Below, in pieces: positions 54,093 to 62,770 of a DNA stretch of 64,000 bases. Source of the DNA: SAR116 cluster bacterium AG-355-O21 (lineage in GTDB: Bacteria; Pseudomonadota; Alphaproteobacteria; Thalassobaculales; Thalassobaculaceae); the NCBI GenBank assembly GCA_003280605.1, contig QCEM01000010.1:1-64000 (forward strand), in the 5' to 3' direction. How positions within the stretch are numbered: the first letter of the stretch is position 1; every line of letters begins with the position of its first letter. Position numbers and translations under genes: made by a program. The notes beneath the pieces are model-generated. The model saw nothing but the letters and a program-made list of their open reading frames with translations, was not told where the DNA came from and did no database searches.

Positions 54093-55688
54093 ATGGCGCT
54101 GACGGCTCGGCTGGATATTCGCCAAGCGCAAGGCTTGGTTATGACGCCGCAACTTCAGCAGGCAATCAAACTGCTGCAGCTGAATAATCAAGAATTAGCG
54201 GCCTATGTTGACGGTGAACTCGAGCAAAACCCTTTTCTCGATAAGGATGAGGGCGACGGACCGGCGATGGCAGATGCTGTTGCCGCCGACAATCTGTTAA
54301 TCCATGACAATCCCTCAAGCGCTGACGGCAGCGATGGTTCAGCCAGCGTGGAAGACACCAGCGGCTGGGAAACCGACATCGATGCCAGCGACCGCGACAC
54401 CTTTGACGACACGTCATCGGTCACAATGCCGACCGAAAATGATGATCCAGGTGACAGCGATTACGACAATAATTGGAGCAGCGCCGACGCCCCAGGGTTA
54501 ACGGACCCGGGCGGGGCAAGCAGCCTTTCTAACTGGCGGGAGAATAGCGGCGGCGGGCAGTTCGGTGATGATGAATTTTCATTGGAACAAACCCTCGAGG
54601 CGCGAACAACTTTGCGTGATCATCTGCTGGCGCAGCTTAGCCTTGATACCGATCATCCAGCAGAGCGTTTAATTGGCCTGCATTTAATCGAAATGGTCGA
54701 CGATTCCGGCTATTTGGTTGGCGACATTGACACTGTTGCAAGCCAGCTTAACTGCCAACTGAGCGAGGTTGAAGCAATCCTCAACAGGCTTCAGCATTTT
54801 GACCCGCCAGGGATCATGGCACGCAGTTTGGCCGAATGTCTGGGCGCCCAGCTGCGCGATAAGAACCGCCTTGACCCGGCGATGCAAGCGCTGCTCGATA
54901 ACCTTGACCTGCTGGCAAAGCGTGACCTGCCGACGATCCGCAAATTATGCGAAGTAGACCAAGACGATCTGGTTGAGATGATTGCCGAAATTCGCGCCCT
55001 CAACCCGAAGCCGGGAGAAGGCTTCATGCGTGACGATAACGATGTCATCACACCGGATGTCATCATGCGGCCACGCCCTGACGGCGGCTGGCTGGTGGAA
55101 CTGAATGCCGATAACCTGCCGCGGCTGCTGGTGAATAATTCCTATTTGGCCGAAGTGAATGTGAAAAATGCCAGCAAGGAAGATCGTGGTTATATCAACC
55201 AGTGTCAGCAGTCTGCCAACTGGTTGGTGAAAGCCCTGAACCAACGGGCCACAACGATCTTAAAAGTAGCGACCGAAATCATCCGCCAGCAAGAAGGGTT
55301 TTTTCTTTACGGCATTCAATATTTAAAGCCCTTGGTTTTGCGTGACATCGCCGAGGCAATTGAGATGCATGAAAGTACCGTCAGCCGAGTGACCTCAAAT
55401 AAATTCATGGCCTCACCGCGCGGTATTTTCGAGTTGAAATATTTCTTCACGGCGTCGATTGCGACAGCCGATGGCGGTGCCAATCTGTCGGCGGAAGCCG
55501 TGCGCGCACGGATCAAAGCATTGATCGATGCGGAATCCCCGAAAAAGATCCTCTCCGATGATAAGCTGGTCGACATTTTGCGCGCCGAAGGCATTGATAT
55601 CGCGCGTCGGACGGTCGCCAAATACCGCGAGGCACTGCGGCTACCGTCGTCGGTTCAACGCCGCCGCGAAAAAGCGATGAGCCTTTAA
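54093..55688 (+). CDS. rpoN: RNA polymerase sigma-54 factor
   Basis: A 531-residue RpoN. Region I starts LDIRQAQGLVMTPQLQQAIKLLQ. An acidic linker follows at about 50-140, then the core-binding region and the C-terminal RpoN box ARRTVAKYREALRLPSS, which reads the -24 promoter element. AGAGAGG precedes the ATG. It acts with enhancer-binding proteins; ptsN downstream is a classic partner gene. Confidence 0.97.
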   Translation: MALTARLDIRQAQGLVMTPQLQQAIKLLQLNNQELAAYVDGELEQNPFLDKDEGDGPAMADAVAADNLLIHDNPSSADGSDGSASVEDTSGWETDIDASDRDTFDDTSSVTMPTENDDPGDSDYDNNWSSADAPGLTDPGGASSLSNWRENSGGGQFGDDEFSLEQTLEARTTLRDHLLAQLSLDTDHPAERLIGLHLIEMVDDSGYLVGDIDTVASQLNCQLSEVEAILNRLQHFDPPGIMARSLAECLGAQLRDKNRLDPAMQALLDNLDLLAKRDLPTIRKLCEVDQDDLVEMIAEIRALNPKPGEGFMRDDNDVITPDVIMRPRPDGGWLVELNADNLPRLLVNNSYLAEVNVKNASKEDRGYINQCQQSANWLVKALNQRATTILKVATEIIRQQEGFFLYGIQYLKPLVLRDIAEAIEMHESTVSRVTSNKFMASPRGIFELKYFFTASIATADGGANLSAEAVRARIKALIDAESPKKILSDDKLVDILRAEGIDIARRTVAKYREALRLPSSVQRRREKAMSL

Positions 55689-55695
55689 TCCGGGC

Positions 55696-56508
55696 TTAGC
55701 CAAACCGCTCACGAACAACTTTTTTAAAGCGCCGACTGACCGGCACCTCAACACCGTTATCCAATAGTAAAAACTGCCGCCCGGCACGGATGAACGACTT
55801 GTTAACATGGCCCCAGACCACCCAATGCGAACGATGCACCTGATTGCCCAGCGCTGCCGGTAAACAGGTTAAGGCATCAGCGAAACGCATCAGTACCATG
55901 CACTGCCCGGCGGTCGTGACCACTTCAACATAGTGATCCTGCATTTTCAGGTGGACCAAATCACGGCCCAAACGCAGCGGCACCTTTAAAAACAGCAAAT
56001 CATCGGCTGCTGGCTATTTGGTCTCTTGATCCGTGCCACCGGCCAGACGCGCCGTCTCGGCACCATATCGATCACGTAACCGAAACGGTGTCACCAGGGC
56101 CGAAACCGTGAGGCCGATGATGAATGTGTAAACATATAAGGCGGCAAAAGATAATTGATCAAAGCGGTGCGGCAAGATCAAATACTCAAGGGCCACAACC
56201 GTCATTGAGGTGGCAATGGCGGCCAAAATGTTCACGCCAAGCACAATGGCGATAACGTGCCGCAAGCTGCGCTTCTGGCGCGTCAGTATTAATTCTGTCG
56301 ATGTTGCCAAAACAATCCATGGCACGCCCATGGCGATGGCCCAATACAAAAGCCGGCCGGTAATTGATAATTCGGTAAAGGTGCCAAACGGCCCTGAAAC
56401 AGCCATCGCCGATAGCGCGATTAGATAGCCGATCAGATGCCACTTTAAGGCTTTCGATCTGATCCATTCGGTCGATTTACGCAGCGTCAATGACAGCAAT
56501 CCGGTCAT
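55696..56508 (-). pseudogene. LytTR-type membrane transcription regulator split by an amber codon
   Basis: The frame encodes 164 residues with about four membrane helices, a TAG at 56014-56016 (codon 165), then 106 more residues in the same frame that form a complete LytTR DNA-binding domain (LRLGRDLVHLKMQDHYVEVV, VHRSHWVVWGHV, PVSRRFKKVV). Related alphaproteobacterial proteins have both parts in one chain. Without suppression only the membrane part, or a separately started DNA-binding part from 55998, would be made. A separate two-gene arrangement is possible. Confidence 0.7.
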
Positions 56509-56605
56509 TCACGAATTCTCCCGCAGACACACGAACAGCGCCTTGCCGGCAGCAGACAAAAACCGTCCGCTGCAGTGTGTCGCAAAAACCATTTGGAGAA
56601 GGACT

Positions 56606-57058
56606 GTGAAACTCAACACCAAAATCTCATCCATCGCGTTGCTGATTACCTGCCTATTGGTACCCAATACTCTACAAGCGGGTTAAGGTGAGGTAAATAT
56701 TCGTAATATCGTTGTATTCAGCGGCAATATTATGATCGCGGTAACGCCGGAGACCGGGGCCGCAGATTTCCCTGAAGAAACAGCCGCGATCGTGAAATTT
56801 CAGATCGCCGCCAAACCTGGCGAGATGCGCCATAAATTTGAGCTGCCGGCCGGCCGCTACGCAATCTCGGTGTTTCATGACGTTGATTCGAACGGTCGTT
56901 TAAAGACCGGTATTTTTGGCATCCCACTGGAACCTGTTGGCTTTTCCAAAGATCCTAACTGGTATTTTGGGCCGCCAAAATTCGCCCAAGCCGCCTTTGA
57001 CGTGACCGCCGGCGACTTCCAGCTAACGGTTACCTTAAGCGAGCCGACAGCGGACTGA
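56606..57058 (+). pseudogene. DUF2141 family exported protein with an early in-frame TAA
   Basis: A GTG at 56606, seven bases after GGAGAAGG, begins a signal-peptide-like sequence (KLNTKISSIALLITCLLVPN) that ends at a TAA at 56684-56686 (codon 27). The same frame then runs on as GEVNIRNIVVFSG and IMIAVTPE through the DUF2141 beta-sandwich (RYAISVFHDVDSNGRLKTG, FGIPLEPVGFSKDP). The stop falls near the signal cleavage site, so the product could no longer be exported even if translation restarts at the ATG at 56732. The family's function is unassigned. Confidence 0.78.
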
Positions 57059-57107
57059 ACAATCAACAAATGACCAGCGACCAAACCCATCAAAAAGGAG
57101 AGGCATC

Positions 57108-58609
57108 ATGCATCCATTAAGCAGCCTTTCGCGGCGCCATTTTCTGGCACTTGGAGCCGGCAGTTTGCTGTCCCGGCCAGCGTTACCGGCGTCGCCTGAC
57201 CCGTGGGCGGCGGCTTTTGCCCGGCAACAGGCGCATCACCCGTGGTTAAGTGGCTATCAAAATGCACCACTGCATGGCTATGGCCCACTGGCAATAAGTT
57301 TACCGGCCACATGGCCAAAGCAAGTCAGCGGCACCCTTTATCGCAACGGTCCGGCCCTGCATCAGTTTGCCGGCCAGCGCTACCATCATTGGTTTGACGG
57401 CGATGGCATGGTGCATCGCTTCCACATTGCTAACGGCACGCTGCACTGTCACGCCCGCTTTGTGGAAACCGCTAAATTGACCGCCGAACGGGCGGCCGGC
57501 AAACGTCTGCGGGCAGGCTTCGGCACCTATTATCCAGGCCCGCCAACTCGCCACCCCGATGACCTTAATAGCGCCAATATCTCGGTGCTGTGGCATAACC
57601 AAAAACTGTTCGCGCTGTGGGAGGCCGGCAGCCCATATGAAATTGATCCGGGAACCTTGGCGACGAAAGGTCGGCATCGCTGGCAGGACGGTCATTATCT
57701 ACCCTTCACCGCCCATCCGAAGGTTGATGAAAATGGCCATCTATGGGCGATTGGCTATAGCAATGTCGGGCCCAATCGGCTGTTTCTGTACCATATTGGG
57801 CCAACAGGTGATCTTCGCCAGCAGCACACGCTCGCCGTTGATAACCTGCCGCCGGTGCATGACTTTGTGCTGACCAAGGATTTTTTGGTCATCCCACTGC
57901 CGCCGTTGAGTTTCAACCCCGCCACGGCGGCTGAGACGGCCTATATCGACAGCCATATATGGCAGGGCGATAAAGCCACCCGCATTCTCATCGTCGACCG
58001 CGCTGACTTCAGCAAGACGAAAATTGTCGAAACTGATCCATGGTGGGTATTCCACTATGCCGGTGGCTGGCAAGATGCCGACGGCACGATTCGCCTACAG
58101 GCGATCCAATATCCAAATACCGATATCATTTACGGACCGCTGCGCGATGTCATGCGCGGCCATGCCACGGCGAGCAAACCAGGTGATGCGCTGCCGGTCG
58201 AGATCACCATTTCACCCGGCGGCAAGGTTAACGGTACGGCAATGGCCGACCTCGTCGGCGAATTTCCGGTTCGCCCGGAGGCCAGCGCAACGGGGCGCTA
58301 TAACGATTTTTGCGTCCTTACCGCCAAACTTCAAGATCAACGCCCTCAGTTCACCGGGATTGCGCGCATTGACCTGAACAACGGCGTCGCCGACCGCTTT
58401 GAGTTTGGTAACCAGGTGAGCGTCGAAGAGCATTTGTGGCTGCCCGGCAAGCGCGGCGCGCCTGGCTGGTTGATTGGCATTATCTTTATCACCAACAACA
58501 GCATTCCGCCCTGTGTTTGTTCGATGCCAGAAACCTCAGCGATGGCCCGCGGTCGCGGATTGAGCTGCCACATATTATCCCTTTGGGATTGCATGGTTGT
58601 TTCATTTGA
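57108..58609 (+). pseudogene. Tat-exported carotenoid/lignostilbene oxygenase with a 3' frameshift
   Basis: A RPE65/carotenoid cleavage oxygenase of about 500 codons. The start is MHPLSSLSRRHFLALGAG, a twin-arginine signal. Family features include RNGPALHQF and HWFDGDGMVHRF and several iron His regions. Near 58478 one base appears missing: the zero frame runs to an aberrant tail and stop at 58625, while the +1 frame continues the family C-terminus (YLYHQQQHSALCLFDARNL to PLGLHGCF) and stops at 58607-58609. Loss of the last His region would inactivate the enzyme. It follows the DUF2141 gene by 49 bases. Confidence 0.8.
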
Positions 58610-58748
58610 GTCATACATCCCTTGACTCTTGAGGTGTGGGTGCATAAGTTTCCGCGCCTATCCGACGGCGGCCGAAAAGATGAAAAACAAGGTGCCGCAA
58701 TCGGAGAGATAAAGCCGCATAACATGCATCAACGGCAAGGTCTCGAGG

Positions 58749-59315
58749 ATGAATATCGATATCAAAGGTAAACAGTTGGATATTGGTGACGCCCTCCGTC
58801 TTCATATTGAGGACCGAGTCGTGCACATCGCTGAGAAATATTTCAGTGAACCGCTGGAAGCCTCGGTCACTGTGTCGCGTGAGGGCAATGACTTTCGCTC
58901 CGACGTGGTTGTCCATATCGGCCGCGGGATTACCGTCCATGGGCATTTTCAAGCAAATGATGCCTACGGGGCTTTCGATGGCTCGGCAGAGCATGTAGAT
59001 AAACGTTTGCGCCGCTATAAACGGCGGTTGCGTGATCATCATCGCAACCTGCCGGATGAAAAATTATTGGCGCAGAAATATATCTTAGCGGCTGAAAATC
59101 ATACCGATGAAGAACCTGCGGGCGACCATAGCCCGGTAATTGTTGCCGAGATGGCAACCGAAATTGAAATTATGACCGTTGGTGATGCGGTAATGCGGAT
59201 GGACATCGAGAACGTCTCGGCGTACATGTTCCGCAATACTGCACACGGGCGGATGAATGTTGTTTACCATCGCTCCGACGGGCACATTGGCTGGATCGAT
59301 CCAACCACCGTTTGA
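58749..59315 (+). CDS. hpf: Ribosome hibernation promoting factor, long form
   Basis: A 188-residue long HPF. The N-domain (IDIKGKQLDIGDALRLHIEDRV) binds the small ribosomal subunit and the C-domain (VRMDIENVSAYMFRNT-like, then GRMNVVYHRSDGHIGWIDP) drives 100S dimer formation. GAGG lies close before the ATG. It follows rpoN and precedes ptsN as in many proteobacteria, though here two decayed genes intervene. Confidence 0.93.
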   Translation: MNIDIKGKQLDIGDALRLHIEDRVVHIAEKYFSEPLEASVTVSREGNDFRSDVVVHIGRGITVHGHFQANDAYGAFDGSAEHVDKRLRRYKRRLRDHHRNLPDEKLLAQKYILAAENHTDEEPAGDHSPVIVAEMATEIEIMTVGDAVMRMDIENVSAYMFRNTAHGRMNVVYHRSDGHIGWIDPTTV

Positions 59316-59362
59316 TGCCGGCCTGCACTGTTGACGAGCGGTCAACTAACAAGAGTTTAGAC

Positions 59363-59830
59363 ATGGAATTGATCGACTTAATCACGCCGAATTGTGTCAT
59401 CCCAAGGATGCGTGCCACCTCTAAGAAACAAGCGCTGCAAGAACTTGCGCGTAAAGGTGCCGACATCAGCGGTCTGGAGCAGCGGGAGATATTCGACGTG
59501 CTGCTGGAACGCGAACGCCTGGGCACCACCGGAGTTGGCAACGGCATCGCCATCCCACATGGCAAGCATGATGGCCTCAAAGGCTTGGTTGGGGTTTTCG
59601 CACGCGCCGAAAAACCTGTGGATTTTGACGCTGTTGACGGTGCCCCGGTTGATTTGATGTTTTTACTGCTCGCGCCACGTTCGGCAGGCGCCGATCATCT
59701 GAAAGCATTGGCGCGCATTTCCCGCGCCCTCCGTGACCAAACGATTTGCACCAAACTTCGCGGTTGCGGCGATGCTGACGCGATCTTCGCGGTTCTTGCA
59801 GCCAGCGCCTCCACCTCAAACGCAGCGTGA
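59363..59830 (+). CDS. ptsN: PTS IIA-like nitrogen-regulatory protein PtsN
   Basis: A 155-residue EIIA-Ntr protein. His66 in GNGIAIPHGKHDG is the phosphorylation site. The start ATG at 59363 gives MELIDLITPNCV, matching the family; an earlier ATG at 59312 does not. It receives phosphate through EI-Ntr and NPr and adjusts potassium and nitrogen regulation. It lies 48 bases after hpf. Confidence 0.94.
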   Translation: MELIDLITPNCVIPRMRATSKKQALQELARKGADISGLEQREIFDVLLERERLGTTGVGNGIAIPHGKHDGLKGLVGVFARAEKPVDFDAVDGAPVDLMFLLLAPRSAGADHLKALARISRALRDQTICTKLRGCGDADAIFAVLAASASTSNAA

Positions 59831-59851
59831 GGCGGACTGCCGAACGTCCCG

Positions 59852-60067
59852 TCAGTGCAGACTAACAGGCTCTAAATCATTGTCCCGAACGGCCATTTCC
59901 GCGGTCAGACGGTCAGGAAGCACCGTTGCCTCCTCGCCGTCGGCCGTGTAGATCGCAAACTGCTGCTCGTTTTCAACGACCACCGGCTTGATATAGGCAA
60001 TATCGTCGAGGCCAAGGTCGATAAAATCCCGAACCGCCATCAACGGCGACTTTTCAAAATTGTTCAT
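59852..60067 (-). CDS. DUF1150 family protein
   Basis: A 71-residue alphaproteobacterial protein of unknown function. NNFEKSPLMAVRDFIDLGLDDIAYIKPV and the GEEATVLPDR segment match the family. AAGGAG eight bases before the ATG at 60067 favours this start over a GTG at 60076. The gene lies next to an Hsp20 gene, a pairing often seen in the class. Confidence 0.88.
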   Translation of the reverse strand: MNNFEKSPLMAVRDFIDLGLDDIAYIKPVVVENEQQFAIYTADGEEATVLPDRLTAEMAVRDNDLEPVSLH

Positions 60068-60123
60068 GTTTTTCACTCCTTGGTCTCGCGGCCTATGGGT
60101 TGCGACAACGCCAGGGCGGCTTT

Positions 60124-60582
60124 TTATCCGTCGGTACGCATATCAATGGTCTGGCCTTGGGAATTTTGGCCGGCCCGATTCTTAATCTCAATCTCTTGGA
60201 CGCGGGTTTCCAGTGGTTGTCGCCGCAAGTCGATATGCAGCAATCCATTATCTAGGGTCGCACCGCTAATTTCCATGCCCTCAGCAAGCACAAAGTTGCG
60301 ATAAAACTGTCGGGTGGCAATGCCGCGGTGCAAAAAAACCCGATCTGCGTCCTCATCCTGTTTGCCGCGGATGGCAAGCTGATTATCTTCCACCTGAACT
60401 GATAACTGCGACATGGTAAAACCCGCGACGGCCAGCGTAATACGCAATTCATTGTCGCCGGTTTGCTCGATGTTATAGGGTGGATAAGCGTCGGTTTGGG
60501 CCTTTGAAACACGGTCCAAAACACGCTCAAAATGGTCGAATCCAACCAAAAATGGCGAATTAAATACGGAAACACGGGCCAC
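60124..60582 (-). CDS. Small heat-shock protein, Hsp20/IbpA-like
   Basis: A 152-residue alpha-crystallin-domain chaperone. VFNSPFLVGFDHFERVLDRV at the start is typical of IbpA-type proteins. The alpha-crystallin core is at about 40-125 (YNIEQTGDNELRITLAVAGF, FYRNFVLAEGMEI). The start is GTG at 60582, nine bases after AAGGAGGAG. An ATG at 60699 would add 39 atypical residues. It holds unfolding proteins for refolding. The 60583-60897 gap to the histidine kinase is AT-rich and probably holds divergent promoters. Confidence 0.9.
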   Translation of the reverse strand: MARVSVFNSPFLVGFDHFERVLDRVSKAQTDAYPPYNIEQTGDNELRITLAVAGFTMSQLSVQVEDNQLAIRGKQDEDADRVFLHRGIATRQFYRNFVLAEGMEISGATLDNGLLHIDLRRQPLETRVQEIEIKNRAGQNSQGQTIDMRTDG

Positions 60583-60897
60583 GGGCGGCAACTCCTCCTT
60601 ACGTCGAGCGAGATGTGTCTGGCCAACTGATGCGACAGCCTTGCCATAAGCACTGCCTGCCAGCCGGTCACCTTCCAGAGGTGGTATAGCACCGGCCAAA
60701 TTTCAAGTTTCCACATCATCATGGAATCATGATTTTATCAATTTTGCCTCAGAAATTTGGCTTTTTTGCATATTAATTCTACTATAGATTAATTTTTGTA
60801 GAATTTACGGAGTAATCTGATTATTCAACCGCCTAATTCGATTTTTTCTGATCCAAAATTCGCTGCGTTCAGAAACCTGCTGTTAAGAACAAAAACG

Positions 60898-62040
60898 ATG
60901 AACAGCATTGATTTTATCAGCGAACTTGTAAAAGGCATTGGCAACGTCTTAGATGCAGATTTGACCTTTGTTTCCCGTGCCGTCGATATGCCAGTGACAC
61001 GGGCCAGGGGCATCGTCGGTTATAAAAACGGGGTTGCTCAAGAACCATGGGGATTCGACTTAAAGGATAATCCGTGCCAACTGACCTATGAGGGCAACCC
61101 GACATTTATTCCTTGCGACGTTGCCATCAGGTTCGCCGGCAAAAAAGATTCCGGCTTTGAAAGTTTCATTGGCGTTCCTTTATCTGACGAAGACGAACAG
61201 GTCATCGGCCATTTGGCGATCTATTCCTCGAAGGTCCAAGTGGCGGATGACTTTAAGTTCCTCTTGCTGCAGCTTTGCGCCTCTTGCGCCACAATTGGTG
61301 TTCGGCAATCGATCCATGAGGAGCAATTAACAGGGGATATCGAACACCTAGAAACACATGTTGATATGTTAAATGAGGCAGTATTGACGCTGACCCATGA
61401 TCTTCGCTCGCCACTTTCGGCGATGTTGAACTTTTTATCGGGCGTCTCTGACACAAAATTACCGCTCGACATCGAAAACGCTATTCGGCAGACCAAAAAT
61501 GGCGCTGAGCAATTATTAAATTTATCTAATGAATACATTGATTTAGCGCGCCTTGGCTTGGCCGTTTCAGATGCCAGCAAGACTGACATCAACATCGAAA
61601 AAATGGCCATCGACGCTGCCAAGGAAGCATCAATCCTTTGCTGCGACCGGAACATCAGAATCAATGTTGCCCCAAATGGCGGATTACCCTACGTCACAGC
61701 CGATGCACCTCAAATCAAACGGGTTTTTGCAAATCTGCTCTCCAACGCCACTGACTATTCGCCAAACAATGACGTGATTAGCGTTTGGTGTGAACGACAT
61801 GGTGACTTTATCCGGGTTGCGGTCATGGATAATGGCAAAGGCGTTGATGAGGCGTTCATCGAGAATATTTTTGACGCCTTTGTCGGCGAGGGGCCGGATT
61901 TCAACAGGGCGCAGTCGATAGGCCTCGGACTGTCGATCGCCAAGGCAATTGTGGAGCGCAATGGCGGCACGATCCGTGCTGAAAATAAATCTGTCGGTGT
62001 CTGTTTTAACTTTGATCTGCCGATCGTGGTTCGGCGTTGA
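60898..62040 (+). CDS. Sensor histidine kinase with an N-terminal GAF-like domain
   Basis: A 380-residue kinase. Residues 1-140 resemble a GAF fold (FESFIGVPL, VIGHLAIYS). The H-box LTLTHDLRSPLSAML holds phosphorylatable His167. N-box LLSNATDY, G1 DNGKGV and G2 GLGLSIAKAIVERNGG complete the ATP-binding region. There are no membrane helices, so it senses a cytoplasmic signal. No response regulator is next to it, so it is an orphan kinase in this window. Confidence 0.88.
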   Translation: MNSIDFISELVKGIGNVLDADLTFVSRAVDMPVTRARGIVGYKNGVAQEPWGFDLKDNPCQLTYEGNPTFIPCDVAIRFAGKKDSGFESFIGVPLSDEDEQVIGHLAIYSSKVQVADDFKFLLLQLCASCATIGVRQSIHEEQLTGDIEHLETHVDMLNEAVLTLTHDLRSPLSAMLNFLSGVSDTKLPLDIENAIRQTKNGAEQLLNLSNEYIDLARLGLAVSDASKTDINIEKMAIDAAKEASILCCDRNIRINVAPNGGLPYVTADAPQIKRVFANLLSNATDYSPNNDVISVWCERHGDFIRVAVMDNGKGVDEAFIENIFDAFVGEGPDFNRAQSIGLGLSIAKAIVERNGGTIRAENKSVGVCFNFDLPIVVRR

Positions 62041-62100
62041 CGTGCCGTAATCCGCAGCTTCAAGATCGCCACAACAAACAACAATCATTCGGCAAACAAA

Positions 62101-62132
62101 CCCCCTCAGAAATCACATCGATCTCTGAGGGG
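62101..62132 (-). terminator. Transcription terminator between histidine kinase and tRNA-Ala
   Basis: CCCCTCAGA and TCTGAGGGG pair over nine bases. On the plus strand TGTTTT follows, on the minus strand GTTTGTTTG, so it may end the kinase mRNA and the tRNA transcript. Confidence 0.7.
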
Positions 62133-62137
62133 TGTTT

Positions 62138-62213
<76 letters not shown>

Positions 62214-62269
62214 CAAACTCTGGGTCTTAATAACGGTTTTGAAACCGCTTTTTCAAGGCAAAACCACTG

Positions 62270-62617
62270 TTAGGTATTTGTCTCGTCATCATCGATGACG
62301 GCGACGACGCCCTCTTCTTCGATGTTTGCCTCATCTTCATCATCATCTAACAGCGGATCATCAGCGCCGTCGATATCCTCGTCATCAGCTTCTTCAAAAT
62401 CGCTGTCTTCTGCAACCTTATCTTCAGTCGCTTTCGGCCGTTCCGGAACCACCGGCTTGTCATCGCTGACAACACGCCCCCGCCGACTTTTTAAAATCGC
62501 CTCGGGATCGAGGGTTGCGCCGCACTCCGGGCACACAATCGGCGATTTATTCAAATCATAATAGCGGGTCCCGCATGCCTGACAGATCCGCTTGATACCT
62601 AATTCGGGGTTCGCCAA
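62270..62617 (-). CDS. TIGR02300 family zinc-ribbon protein
   Basis: A 115-residue protein with a zinc ribbon (Cys12, Cys15, Cys29, Cys32 in CQACG and CPECG), an RYYDLNKSP segment typical of the family, and a long acidic tail (many Asp/Glu from about residue 60). The start is TTG at 62617, with AGAGG upstream. The family is nearly confined to alphaproteobacteria and has no assigned function. Its place between tRNA-Ala and aroA is a conserved order. Confidence 0.88.
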   Translation of the reverse strand: MANPELGIKRICQACGTRYYDLNKSPIVCPECGATLDPEAILKSRRGRVVSDDKPVVPERPKATEDKVAEDSDFEEADDEDIDGADDPLLDDDEDEANIEEEGVVAVIDDDETNT

Positions 62618-62770
62618 AATCGCCTCTTATTACATTTGTTAAGAACGCTGCATGTGGAAAGCGGAGATAGTCAGTTCATCGCCTTATGTCAAAGCCAAAA
62701 TGAATTGACGTTGTTTCGGCAATCCGTGTTAAGAACCCCGAAATCATTTTATCAGTGGGATTCCAGTACG

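Noticed and set aside
2859-56686. Recoding of TGA (or TAA) as a sense codon to explain the in-frame stops
   Set aside because: TAA, TAG and TGA all end intact genes here (for example rpoN, the aconitase and fliG), and the stopped positions correspond to different residues (Arg, Trp, Glu). A recoded genome would also show such codons in core genes, which are clean.
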